This document shows, piece after piece, positions 1 through 11,489 of a stretch of 64,000 nt of DNA. The position numbers were made by a program, and so were the translations under genes. The notes under the pieces are model-generated. The model had not been told where the DNA came from, did not search any database, and was given only the letters and a program-made list of their open reading frames with translations. Every line of letters begins with the position of its first letter. The first letter of the stretch is position 1. The DNA comes from Ciborinia camelliae (taxonomy: Eukaryota > Ascomycota > Leotiomycetes > Helotiales > Sclerotiniaceae), in contig JANPYM010000011.1 in NCBI GenBank assembly GCA_025890175.1, positions 1,654,299 through 1,718,298 on the forward strand, in the 5' to 3' direction.

Positions 1-20
1 TGTTAGTCCGAACTTTAGTT

Positions 21-512
21 TTAAATAAAGAACCAATGCCCAACCTCCGGTCGTTCCCCTAACATGGTACATGTCTCCTTGTAGTCTTGTAAAAGGACTC
101 TCTCCTCCTTCTTTATGGCCTTCCGCTCCCTAGCACCTCTCACGTGCTTCTCCAGGTTCAAATTTCCCATCCTCTCCTTTAATTCATTCTTATAGTTCAA
201 TAAATACCCGCGCTCGCGTTGGTGGGTTTGGATTGGTAGGTCGGCGAAGAATTGGAGAGGATGACCAGGGTTGGCCGCGATGAACGCCTCGCCGGCGGCA
301 AGGACGGCTTCCACGTATTGTGGCGATGGTGGTGCTGGGGCTGGTGCGGTTGAGGAGGAGGAGGAGGAGCTGGCGGAGGAAGAATCGGAGGAAGAAGCAG
401 AGGAAGAAGCGGGGGAAAAAGCGGAAGGAGGGGCGGAGAGTGGAGAGGAGGAATCAGCGGAGGGATCAGCGGAGGGAACTGAGATAGATGAAGAACAATT
501 GGGCGTCGACAT
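21..512 (-). CDS. Small hypothetical protein with Ser/Ala/Pro-rich N-terminus
   Basis: Single-exon reading frame of 163 codons from an ATG at 512 to a stop at 21. Residues 1 to about 65 are low complexity (Ser, Ala, Pro runs), so that half alone would be weak evidence. The C-terminal 100 residues are mixed-composition and protein-like: an amphipathic stretch (EAFIAANPGHPLQFF) followed by a Lys/Arg/Glu-rich probably helical segment (about 105-145) ending in GHWFFI. No signal peptide, no membrane segment and no catalytic motif is visible. I do not recognise the family. It may be a conserved fungal small protein; its composition would also fit a nuclear or cytosolic adaptor, but that is a guess. 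The stop lies 20 bp from the window edge, so the 3' UTR is not seen. Confidence 0.55.
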   Translation of the reverse strand: MSTPNCSSSISVPSADPSADSSSPLSAPPSAFSPASSSASSSDSSSASSSSSSSTAPAPAPPSPQYVEAVLAAGEAFIAANPGHPLQFFADLPIQTHQRERGYLLNYKNELKERMGNLNLEKHVRGARERKAIKKEERVLLQDYKETCTMLGERPEVGHWFFI

Positions 513-3500
513 CGGTTTGGTAGGGTATTTGTATATAAATTTGAAGTTTATCTGAAATCTTCCCCCACATTAATCAGTAAAAGAAAGCCTTAGATCGATC
601 TAATTCGCTTCAAAGCTGGCAAAACTAACCGATCCGAGTGACTTTCGAGGTTAATATTTTGACCAATCGAGGTCATCCGTGCTTCTAATTGACCTTGTTG
701 GTCTCGTAATACACTGAAAGGGTTAGATTGATACCATATTTGTCGATCTAATAGGTAAGGCAGTACTTACAGATCGAGCCAAGTTTGCCGATTCTTTCAG
801 AGGGTGCCCAGGTAAAAGGGCGGCAAACGCACAAGTTAGCGGTGGTGGGCAAGCGAGCATTGAGAGATGGGGGACCGGTTGGTTGGGTTGAGTGGGTAGA
901 TCGGCGATTTGAAGTGAATATAAGGGTTAGGGAAAAGGGACGGGAGAAAGAGAGGGAGAATGAGTGGCGTGATTGTTGGATATGAGGTTAGATATTAGAT
1001 GGATTCGAGTTGATATCTTGAGATGTTAGGGGATTAGGTGAAATTCTTGGGGATGGGATGGGATGGGATGGGCATTTTGAAAATGGATATGGTGGAGGGC
1101 ATGCGGAGTATTGTATTGTAGATGCTTGTTTGGATGTTGGATTTTTTTCATGTAGGTCTTGTCAGGTATTGTTGATAGAGGAGTATATTAGTTAGTCATA
1201 TGCTAAAGAGAACTGATGAGTAGTAATGGTCGCAGAAATTGGGAAAATTATTAGAAGATTTTGAATGCTGGATACCTGCCTTTAGATCATTCTTCTTCAA
1301 ATGTGTTGACTGAATAATATATTTGCTATAATGGCCAAATCGGTATCGAATGGTAGTCATCGATTGATTTGACTGAATAAAAAGTGGTATATGAAGTTTA
1401 AACTTTACGAGGAGGGTTTACACATACACAGTTCTTGGCTGTTTTTATCGGTTTATTGCTAGGTATCTATCAGTCACACTATCATCCAACAAGGCTTCGA
1501 ATAAATAGACAATCTCATCCATCGGACAGCTTTTATTGTTTTTGATTACCTACTTGCATGTCTTCATTCCAGGCATCCAGACAGTGCTTGTGGTGCGTTT
1601 ACATGGAACTAGATGCAGAGAAAATATCAAGGTAATAAGAATTTAAATAATAGCTCTGAATAAATACCGCGGAAAGAGCTTTCCTCCAACTCTCCCGCAA
1701 TGCTCCTCGACTTTCTAGCTTAGTTCAAAAAGATTCGACCGAAGCTCAGAGGTTCGCTGGTGGTTGTAACTTGCGCTTCCTTCAAGGACTACGAAGACGG
1801 CTACAACTAAATTGACAATCTTTTGTGGACCTGGTCTGATTTTTAATGCTAGGTAGTATTGAATCGATAGGAACTTGGATATCATCTGATATATCTCATC
1901 CATTCTTGATTTTGATTTCGAGTCAAATGTTCCACCTCTACTCAAAACAAGAGTCTACACAAGGCAAGGCAAGACTCTAGAACCATAACTAGACGAGAGC
2001 ATGCCGGTCGAAAATCAAGCGCTAATTAGAGATGTTGGTGAAACTCTAGTTATGCCATTGTGCTTGCCAATACATTTATCGATGAGGTTCGATAATAGAT
2101 ATTAGTGCAGCGTCTATCATATAGATTGCCGTTTCCAGTGCCGGTTACGACTCGCGTCTCCCCTTTTCGATAATTGAAAAGTGACAATTAGAGATAATGG
2201 AAGATTTGGAACCAATGAAAGGGGCGCGAGTGTATTGACTTGATAAGCGAGAGATTTATATCAGCCGACCTTTTAAAGGGACGAGGAGGATCTTAGTTTA
2301 TGAAGAGTCGGAAGAACTCGGAGCAGATTAGGTGAATACAATTACAATGAGATCTTTAAAAGTTTCATTCTAATAAATGGTTATCATGATGGTTGTTGAT
2401 TCCTATGCTCATACAATACCTATAAGTATGGATATTCAAGCTTCTTCTGATAAATCATGTATATATATCCCTACCTATTCTTCGCAATTACCAAGTAAAA
2501 ATTGAGGAAACACCTACCTAACACCAAAATTCTGGCCCCAGAGCAAAAGATAAACTTGCTTGTAGTCTGATGTTCGAGTCTAGTTATCTATACTCTCCAT
2601 TGATTTCCCATTTCCCATTTCGCATCCTAGAACCTAGTTTCTATATTATTTCTGAATTAGCTATCTTTTCATTCTTTTTCTTTAGATACCTAAAGTTATA
2701 AACCAAAGACAAAATGTGTGCAATTAGTTGTATAGACCTTTGATGTTCATTTCTTTTCAGCACAGACTGCTAGTCATAAAACAATATTTAGTGATGAGTA
2801 CAGTACCTAGTCCGGTATTAATACAATATCTTTGCGCCCGATATAAGATTACATTTTCACGTATATCCATACCTTATACTAACTACCTGGCATCAAATCG
2901 CATCTTCATTAAGCGAAGCGATACAATAAGGAGAACTTACATGCGGATTATGCGAATTGCTTTGATACGACACGATACGATACGACACAAGCAAGTACCT
3001 AGTTTCACGTGTAATTAATTCAACAATTAGCCATTCTAACAACAATATGGATACCTCGTCACTAACTGTAAGACAATGATTTATATGCCTAGAAGTTAGA
3101 ATAAGTATGGATATCACTATCTCCGTTTTCATCTTTTAAAAGCATCAACGATAGTGAGGATTCAAACAGACAGAGATAGCTAATAATCGATATCCAGAAC
3201 CGAAGATATGTTATGAGCGCGTTAGGTAAGTAGGTAGGTATGTATGTATAGATTAGGAGCCATAGGAGCTTAGGTTAGCTGGGTCTTTTACTTTATATAC
3301 GGGGGAGTAGGTGAGACTATAGTTCTGGACATTATCCGCGCTTACGAAACAGCGGATTTTGACATCCAAACGAACCTAAACCATTGAGTTCTTAATATTT
3401 GGCCTGAGACCCTGACTTTCCCCTTCCCCTATGCTTGGGGCCCCTTTTGATTGCCTAGTTATGTAACATTGCTTTTCTTCCATGAAGTCGCAGTGTTTGT

Positions 3501-3621
3501 TGTATTTATATTACAAGGCGAATAACATTTCAAGATTCATATACTCATCATCCTAACATCTCTTCCAGTAGATTAGCATTCACACTATAGCTTTCACCCC
3601 ACCCCCGCCGCCAGCCTTTCT
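513..3621. other. Gene-poor intergenic region
   Basis: No reading frame here has protein-like composition or joins to another through plausible introns. It is AT-rich, with a short GGGAT pentamer run at 1048-1072 and AGGT tetranucleotides near 3228-3245. The right end, near the membrane-protein gene, should hold its 3' UTR. Confidence 0.5.
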
Positions 3622-5192
3622 TTATATTTCCACATGCTCCATTTTCGAGTCCTCGACCTCCACCGGGAATTTTTCCAAACTCTCATACCACTGCACGATA
3701 CTCCCAGTCAAAAAACACCAGCTCCCCCAGAACGTCGCCAAACTCCCCTGATAGGCCGCACCACTATTAGACGCGGCAAACCCCAGCACGCCACACAGAG
3801 TAAACCCAATACCGCCCGCGAGATTCCACGCTCCGACATGCCATCCTAGTGTGTCCCAGGCGGGAAGATACCATTTGCGTTGCGTTTCGAGCATAAAGAG
3901 GAGACCGGAGACGATGAAGCCTGACCCGCCGATCACTTGCGGGAGCCAGTATGCGCCGTTTCGAGCGGACACGGATGTGAGTTGGTTGAAGATGGGTGGG
4001 AGAGCGGTGAAGCCGGAGACCCAGAAGATGGTTGCGCCGAACATTTGCGCCGAACAGGCGAGGAAACCGAGGGAGTGGAGGTAGTGGGTTGAGAGGGAGG
4101 AGAAGGAGGGGAACCATTGCCAGGTGTGAGTTGAGGAGGTGGTGGAAGGAGATTTCGCTGGAGGTTCGTTAGTATGTATTAGAAGCTTGTACAAAAGATG
4201 AAAAATAGTAAGTAAAAATCGAATTACCTTCCTCCACATCTCTCCTCGTCTCAAGACTCTTTCCAACAAGATTCCGATGATTCCGATGATGATGTCTGCA
4301 TTTCCCCTTATCCTTCTTAACACCCCTCCTCCACCTCCCCGTTTCCTCCTCCCAAACCTCCTCTACCGCCCATCCAAAACAATCCGTGCGGTCTTCATTC
4401 ACCGCCTCTAACATCAAGAATATACTCCCCAGTTCAAAGACCGTCGCACCGATAAACGCGGTTATACCACCCGCATCTTCAATTTCGCCCGGGAATTCCG
4501 ATGAGGGCTTTTCGAGGGGGAGCCAGACGAAAAAGGCGTTGATGCACCAGATTAGTGAACCGAAGGTGAAGATAATGGCGACTAGGTAGGAGATGTCGTA
4601 GTAGGGGAAGCAAGTGAACATGCGGAGGATACCTGCGAGAATGGCGTGGCGTGTGGATGTTGAGGTAGGGAAGTTGGGGTTAGAATATGCTGCTGCGGAG
4701 GGGGTGAGGGCGAGTGCATGGCGGCCTGGAGGTAGTATGGTTAGTTACTGGGGAGTTGAAGATAGATGTGAGATGTGATGCGATGCGCGTTCTGTTTTTG
4801 CGGACGGTGTGAAATGAATGATAATACGAACCTTTGCGATTATCTCTCGATCGCCATTTACGGGTAACTATTTCCTTTCTATCTCCATCGCCCCCATTTT
4901 CCTCCGTACCAATTCCATCCCCTGCGGACTCTACTTTCTTCTCCTTCTCTCCCGTAACCCCATTCTCACCACCCTCACCTTCATCCCCTCCCCTCCTTCC
5001 ACCTTCCCAATTAATCTTCTCCCTCCTCGTCGTCGGATTCAAAAATTTAAAAGCTCCATACGCCACCCCATCTTCATGTTTTATCCTCCCACTTCCTCTT
5101 CCTCTCCCCCTCACTCTTGCTCGAGCTCCAGCTCCAGCTCCAGCTCCAGAATCTCCTGCCCATTGCTGTAGTTGCTGTTGACTATCGCCCAT
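3622..5192 (-). CDS. Fungal integral membrane protein, about six TM segments
   Basis: Three exons: 5192-4832, 4725-4228 and 4157-3622, giving 464 residues. Both introns are typical (GTTCGT...CTAAC...CAG and GTAATT...CTAAC...CAG) and keep phase 1. Residues 1-120 are hydrophilic and low complexity (Gln, Gly/Ala/Arg repeats, Glu/Gly-rich). From about residue 160 there are hydrophobic segments: ISYLVAIIFTFG, GGITAFIGATVFELG, LGFLACSAQMFGATIF, VIGGSGFIVSGLLF, WNLAGGIGFTLCGVL and LATFWGSWCFLTGSI. A charged His/Arg/Lys-rich cytosolic loop (about 250-300) separates the second and third. The C-terminus is acidic. This matches an uncharacterised family of fungal integral membrane proteins, in my recollection, whose substrate is not known. 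No transporter signature is visible. The ATG at 5192 is the first in frame; a later methionine at residue 156 would remove the hydrophilic tail. Confidence 0.8.
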
Positions 5193-6390
5193 CTTATTTC
5201 ATCTCAATCCAAACACCAAAAAACATATGATAATAAATCCTGCTATCACAGCATGTAGGTAATCATCATAACATAAACTGTTGGAAATTACCGATCCTCA
5301 TACTTATGAATCATCCCATATTTTTCAAGAAAAAACCCCAGCCGGATTTAATATTGCATCGCAAAGATTTCGCCAACTATAGCATGATTATTCACAATAA
5401 ATGTGCAAATCATGACGCGCCGTAAGCAAAGCAAAAGTAAACAAAGCCCTGGAAACCTGTCAAAAAAGCATGGTTGTTTTTTCTTTTTGGGAATTCCGGG
5501 GTATTTGAGTGGTTGGTTGATTAGTGGCATGCATGGAAAGGAATGAAGTGAGTACAGGGGTTGAATCTGCTGTTGGAATTTTATCTTCACTGACAATGCA
5601 TTATTATACCGCAGAATTCATTCTATTTTATTTATATCTATATTCATATTAAATACCTAGGTATTTAAAACAAATTTATAAATATTTAGATGAATGAATA
5701 ATGGAAATAATTCCCTCGGTTAGAATGTAGAAGTCGTTAGAACTTTTTGTTGGTATTACTATAAAGGTAGTAAAGACGGAATAGTACAATAGTATTATAT
5801 TGTATTTCGACTTGTTTTTCTAACTATACTATGCTTTGAATCCTACGTATATATGTGTACCACTAGCGCATACATAGGTGCTGTATAGCTAGCGCGGGGC
5901 AACAATACGACATGCAAAAAGGCTCTAAAACACATGCGTGCCCTGGCGCGCCCTCAATGTATGCGCCTGTAGTACCACATCCTTATATCATATGATTATC
6001 CCGACAAGAATGAAATCAGAAAGCTCAAAAGTTAAAAAGCCAAAAATATTCAAAAGCGAAAGGAGGGGAAAAGCAAAATAAGCGACTTTTACAATGTGTT
6101 CGATTCCGAAATTATTCATCAAAACAAAAAGAATCTAATAATCACCAGATTACTGAATACAACAAGGTGCCGATCTTCATTTACATGTAGTTTGAAACAT
6201 AAAACTTCACTCATATTCTTCTCCAATGCTGCTTCTCCAAGTTGCCGATAAAAACATTGTGAGCATGTCAGAGCTAGCGCAAACAGAACATCTTTCCATA
6301 TCTAAAGACCCAGAGCAACATGTGCACCCCGAAAAAATGCCAAGAGGGAAATCGGAGACAAAAATGAGAGAATAGGACAAGGATTCAGAT
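5193..6390. other. Intergenic region
   Basis: AT-rich sequence with no supported coding frame. It should hold the promoter of the minus-strand membrane-protein gene next to 5192. A TACCTAGGTA palindrome lies at about 5656. Confidence 0.4.
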
Positions 6391-7430
6391 ACTTTCGACA
6401 CTCGTGGGTCGTTATGGGGGTCCTTTTCGCCTTACTGATAGTGTCACGTATGTCCTCTATTGACGCGACTATTGAGACGCCATCTCTTCCTATGATTGCT
6501 CGAGAAATTGGCAGGGGCCATGAATATATCTGTGTGCTATACCCTCTTTGAGCTCTCAGGGCCATATAAGCGCCCTTAAACACATGGGGTATCGCTAACA
6601 ATAGATGTCTGAGGGGTTATTAACGGATTTTTGTTTGGGACTACAGCAACACAACCACTTTTCGCTCAGATGTCAAACATCTTCGGCCGTCGAGCCCCCA
6701 TGCTATTTGCAGTATTTCGTTTTGCTTTAGGAAGTGGAATCGCCGGTGGCGCAACAACTGATCTCTGCCCGTTCCATCCAAGGGTTTGGAACGGGCGGGT
6801 TATATGCTCTAGCGGCTATTGTTCTTTGTGATGCCATTCCCCCGGGCCATAGAGGCCCTTACTTGAATGGCGTACTCTCAATGGCCGCCGTTGGCTCAAC
6901 AGTAGCTCAAGGTTAGCGTGCTTAGAGCTGGAGGTGATTGAATGGGTGAATAAAACAACTAATCTTATACATTCAAATGTTCTTTGCCGAAAGGATAATG
7001 TGCAAAAGAAATTGTACTCGGCGAATGGAATACATTTGAACTGGGGTTCTCACTGCTGCAGTAGTAGCTGTTCATGAGTCAGTACGCTTAAGCTTCATCG
7101 GCGTAACTCTCTAAACAAGTCAAGATTCCCAAGTTTGTATAAGATCGACGATCAACACTATTGTTATTCCCATTCCTCAATGTGATTCAGTGCTCAAATA
7201 TCCAGAACATAATGTGCACTAACATTTTGCTCTTCAGATTGTGTAGTCTTCGGACAGATAGGTGCAATTGCATAATGGGGGATAATTTACTCTGGTAAAT
7301 AACAAATCTTCGCTCCGCTGACTCGAATCATGCACTTATCAAGCGACCTTATGAACAGTGGCAGCAGATGGATGGGGAAGATACAGTTGGGACGTCCCAC
7401 TATCCTTCCTTGACGATTCTTATACGAATG
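6391..7430 (+). pseudogene. Decayed DHA2-type MFS drug transporter
   Basis: Remnants of a 14-TM DHA2 multidrug:H+ antiporter are spread over several frames. At about 6424-6538 the TM1 region can be read (ALLIVSRMSSIDATIETPSLP, resembling the family's SALDxTIVSxALP) and ends in a stop. At 6631-6760 there is QPLFAQMSNIFGRRAPMLF, the conserved loop 2-3 motif A. A frameshift near 6750-6760 moves the match to another frame, QLISARSIQGFGTGGLYAL and PPGHRGPYL, which stops at 6916. A short piece resembling the TM7 region (WGRYSWDVPL) appears near 7370-7410. The middle of the protein is not readable. Stops, frameshifts and the missing half show that it is inactive. Introns cannot explain the frame change at 6750, since the coding match continues directly across it. 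The exact ends are uncertain. Confidence 0.75.
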
Positions 7431-7700
7431 TAGGTCCACGGTCACTCGGTACCACCCTGCTCAAGTACTTACCTCGATGAACACAGAGACAATTCGCATC
7501 CCAAGTCCTCATATCTCCTGTCAAATTTGCCATCACAGCCGCCATCATTATTGTCTACACACGAATATTCGGGGTGCTAAAATGGGTTCGCATCGTTCTT
7601 CTTGCCTTTACGTATTGTACTTTTACAGACAGGCCAACTTATGAATGAGCCTTCCACAAGCTTAGCACCAATCCCGCCATGAGCTCGAAACATCCCTCCT

Positions 7701-8075
7701 CTATGAAGCCCACAGAATCTTCCTATCATACAACGGAAGGGAATCAAAATCGCAACGAAGCACCATTCTGCAAACAATCACAGCTCCCTTCTTGCCCTGC
7801 TCTTCCCCAACACGAATTTCGCCCTGATTCTGCTCCCATGTGATAGATGTGATCTTCGCACCACCCCCGTCACATGGCTTTACAGCAAGTATGTAATGAT
7901 CCTCCTCGGTCCAGCTTCGACTGATGTGAATAGATATAATGCCATTCTCATCTGGATCCTTGGCGATAATTTCCCATCGGTGATTCATATCTAAAGCCTC
8001 GAAACCGGCTTTCAGCTTTTCGAAATCTGCATCGCTGATACTCAGATCCCATGATGCTGTCGCAGGGGCCTCCAT
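7701..8075 (-). CDS. Small hypothetical protein, complete copy
   Basis: Single exon of 124 residues, ATG at 8075. The sequence is protein-like with no low complexity: an N-terminal SISDADFEKLKAGFE segment, a central DPDENGIISIHISRSW strand-rich part, and a GGGAKITSITWEQNQG stretch followed by a Cys/Leu segment. No signal peptide or membrane helix is visible. It resembles short uncharacterised ascomycete proteins of about this length, from memory, but I cannot name a function. It is convergent with the MFS relic at 6391-7430. The first 210 bp are present again at 9592-9801 because of the duplication described separately; this copy is the full-length one. Confidence 0.65.
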   Translation of the reverse strand: MEAPATASWDLSISDADFEKLKAGFEALDMNHRWEIIAKDPDENGIISIHISRSWTEEDHYILAVKPCDGGGAKITSITWEQNQGEIRVGEEQGKKGAVIVCRMVLRCDFDSLPLYDRKILWAS

Positions 8076-9581
8076 GGTATGGGCGATTTGCTTTGGGAAA
8101 TTTATTAGCTTTGAGTATTCGAACGTGGATTGTGTGATCGAGTTGGGTACCTAAGTATGACTGGGTTGGATCTGGCTTGGTCTGAACGCTGTAAAACGGT
8201 TTTTGGGATTCTTTACTTTGTTGATGAGAGTAGTAGTAGAAGTAGGTGCAAGAGAAAGATCATAACGCGACCAATTATATGTAATTTATGACGGTGCGTT
8301 TGCAATTTGGGCCCATTTCTATTTCTGGAGATTTATTTATGGTTGATTATTATAGTAGGGAGGATCAAAATTATTTGTCCCGCTCTTTAAAGAGGCGTAG
8401 TTTTGAGTTAAAAACGAGCTTAAGAATTATAAAGGGGTGGGATTATCAATTTTAAATTTTACAATAATTATGGGTTACAAGATAAAAGCTAGACATTTGG
8501 CAAACAACCCTAAATTTACTTATTAATGATTTTCTTTTACAAGTAATATATATACCGAATATCTATCTATAAACCCACTAAACTTGGCCGACAGAATTAT
8601 ACAGAATTATTTTACCCTTCCTACCCCAATAATCAACCATACTAGGTACTATTCAAATCGAAATTAAAGTTCCTCGTCTGTTTCAATGTCCCAAGCAGTC
8701 CATTCTTTAGGGCTGATTTTTGGGGGCTCCTTGCATCTCGTCTATTCCTTCTAGGCTTATTTTGAATAATTATTGTACTAATAGAACCCATCAGCACTAA
8801 CATTAAACTCCGGACGTACTAGGTACAGAAAGAAATCTTGAAGAATCAGACACGAACTACCGACCCAACCTACCACATACCCTTGAGGGTGAGATTAGGA
8901 TTGCTCAATCCATTGAGCCGCAGTTTAGCGAACAGCAATCTGTTTCATAGAGCTTACATTGAAATGTATAAAAATAAGGACAAGTGGGTTCTGGAAGCTT
9001 CCTCATTCCCTTTCTCGTTTCTCTACTCCACCATATCTTTACTCTCCACTTCACCACTTCCTAACTCCCTCACTGCCTTAACCAGAACTAAATTCAATCT
9101 TTTCGGCCTCTAAAAGAGTCCGTGAACACTGAACACTGAACACTGAACACTGAACAGAAATAATGGGCTCCAATAATCTTCTTGGCCACTCGTTACCTCG
9201 ATCTCCTGCTCACTCATTCTCCTGTTCCCTCACTCCCTCGCTGGTCACTCCTTCACTCTGAAGTTGATATACCTCATCCTCCAAATTTACGAGCACTGGG
9301 ATAATAGAGTCGTGCCGCAAACCTCCTGGCACATTTTTTTCCTTATGCTAGGAGGTTGAGCCACAACAAAGTCAGCACTAAGACAAGATGGATTTGGCCT
9401 TGTATCTTCCTTTCGAAAGGGAGGTTCTCAAGCTTGACCCCACCTTGTATAGGAGCTTTTGACTGCCTATTTTACTTTCCTACTGCGATCCTTCAATTTT
9501 AACAAACAAGCCAGGAGGTATGAGCCTGGCATGTTGTAATTTAGCTTCGATGGTCTGTATCTCCTAGCTTATAACTGCAAC
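7866..9581. repeat. Left copy of 1.7-kb direct duplication
   Basis: This 1716-bp segment is repeated at 9592-11308. By eye the copies match throughout, except for one extra A in an A-run (four As near 8483, five in the other copy). It contains the 5' part of the small gene at 7701-8075, its promoter, and a short 7-bp array (TGAACAC, five copies, 9123-9156). It ends exactly at the 10-N gap. Confidence 0.95.
9123..9156. repeat. Five-copy TGAACAC heptamer array
   Basis: Head-to-tail TGAACAC units in non-coding sequence. The array appears again at the equivalent place in the right-hand copy of the 1.7-kb duplication (near 10850-10883). Confidence 0.85.
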
Positions 9582-9591
9582 NNNNNNNNNN
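9582..9591. other. Assembly gap (10 N)
   Basis: Ten Ns separate the two copies of the 1.7-kb duplication. The gap falls exactly where one copy stops and the next starts, which is the pattern of two contigs that overlap but were not merged. Confidence 0.99.
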
Positions 9592-11308
9592 CCCGTCACA
9601 TGGCTTTACAGCAAGTATGTAATGATCCTCCTCGGTCCAGCTTCGACTGATGTGAATAGATATAATGCCATTCTCATCTGGATCCTTGGCGATAATTTCC
9701 CATCGGTGATTCATATCTAAAGCCTCGAAACCGGCTTTCAGCTTTTCGAAATCTGCATCGCTGATACTCAGATCCCATGATGCTGTCGCAGGGGCCTCCA
9801 TGGTATGGGCGATTTGCTTTGGGAAATTTATTAGCTTTGAGTATTCGAACGTGGATTGTGTGATCGAGTTGGGTACCTAAGTATGACTGGGTTGGATCTG
9901 GCTTGGTCTGAACGCTGTAAAACGGTTTTTGGGATTCTTTACTTTGTTGATGAGAGTAGTAGTAGAAGTAGGTGCAAGAGAAAGATCATAACGCGACCAA
10001 TTATATGTAATTTATGACGGTGCGTTTGCAATTTGGGCCCATTTCTATTTCTGGAGATTTATTTATGGTTGATTATTATAGTAGGGAGGATCAAAATTAT
10101 TTGTCCCGCTCTTTAAAGAGGCGTAGTTTTGAGTTAAAAACGAGCTTAAGAATTATAAAGGGGTGGGATTATCAATTTTAAATTTTACAATAATTATGGG
10201 TTACAAGATAAAAAGCTAGACATTTGGCAAACAACCCTAAATTTACTTATTAATGATTTTCTTTTACAAGTAATATATATACCGAATATCTATCTATAAA
10301 CCCACTAAACTTGGCCGACAGAATTATACAGAATTATTTTACCCTTCCTACCCCAATAATCAACCATACTAGGTACTATTCAAATCGAAATTAAAGTTCC
10401 TCGTCTGTTTCAATGTCCCAAGCAGTCCATTCTTTAGGGCTGATTTTTGGGGGCTCCTTGCATCTCGTCTATTCCTTCTAGGCTTATTTTGAATAATTAT
10501 TGTACTAATAGAACCCATCAGCACTAACATTAAACTCCGGACGTACTAGGTACAGAAAGAAATCTTGAAGAATCAGACACGAACTACCGACCCAACCTAC
10601 CACATACCCTTGAGGGTGAGATTAGGATTGCTCAATCCATTGAGCCGCAGTTTAGCGAACAGCAATCTGTTTCATAGAGCTTACATTGAAATGTATAAAA
10701 ATAAGGACAAGTGGGTTCTGGAAGCTTCCTCATTCCCTTTCTCGTTTCTCTACTCCACCATATCTTTACTCTCCACTTCACCACTTCCTAACTCCCTCAC
10801 TGCCTTAACCAGAACTAAATTCAATCTTTTCGGCCTCTAAAAGAGTCCGTGAACACTGAACACTGAACACTGAACACTGAACAGAAATAATGGGCTCCAA
10901 TAATCTTCTTGGCCACTCGTTACCTCGATCTCCTGCTCACTCATTCTCCTGTTCCCTCACTCCCTCGCTGGTCACTCCTTCACTCTGAAGTTGATATACC
11001 TCATCCTCCAAATTTACGAGCACTGGGATAATAGAGTCGTGCCGCAAACCTCCTGGCACATTTTTTTCCTTATGCTAGGAGGTTGAGCCACAACAAAGTC
11101 AGCACTAAGACAAGATGGATTTGGCCTTGTATCTTCCTTTCGAAAGGGAGGTTCTCAAGCTTGACCCCACCTTGTATAGGAGCTTTTGACTGCCTATTTT
11201 ACTTTCCTACTGCGATCCTTCAATTTTAACAAACAAGCCAGGAGGTATGAGCCTGGCATGTTGTAATTTAGCTTCGATGGTCTGTATCTCCTAGCTTATA
11301 ACTGCAAC
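9592..11308. repeat. Right copy of 1.7-kb direct duplication, with truncated gene copy
   Basis: This is the second copy of 7866-9581. Positions 9592-9801 hold only the first 70 codons of the 124-codon gene (minus strand, start at 9801), cut off at the gap. That partial gene should not be counted as a separate locus. Beyond 11308 the sequence is unique and leads into the promoter of the gene at 11490. Confidence 0.95.
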
Positions 11309-11350
11309 ATGATCCTAATGGTCTCCGATAATCTGAAACGGAAAAAAGGA

Positions 11351-11358
11351 TATAAGAA
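11351..11358 (+). promoter_or_regulatory. Candidate TATA box of the secreted ADP-ribosyltransferase-like gene
   Basis: TATAAGAA lies 139 bp upstream of the ATG at 11490. It is followed by a CA-rich, G-poor leader (from about 11390), typical of a strongly expressed fungal 5' UTR. The call rests on position and sequence only. Confidence 0.45.
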
Positions 11359-11489
11359 GGCAGTTCTCCTGGATATCTAACATTCTCATTAACAATCACA
11401 ATCACATTCTATCAACCAAACCTCCAGACAACAACTTCCAACCACACCACCAACCCACCAATCCACCGACCTACAAATACCAATTCAAG

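Noticed and set aside
8838..9113. 91-codon frame inside the duplicated segment (and its copy at 10565-10840)
   Set aside because: It begins at a TTG, not an ATG, its protein is of low credibility, and the second copy is probably an assembly duplicate.
9320..9357. Inverted repeat AACCTCCT...AGGAGGTT as a terminator or transposon end
   Set aside because: The arms are only 8 bp, there is no adjacent gene end or target duplication, and eukaryotic terminators are not of this type.
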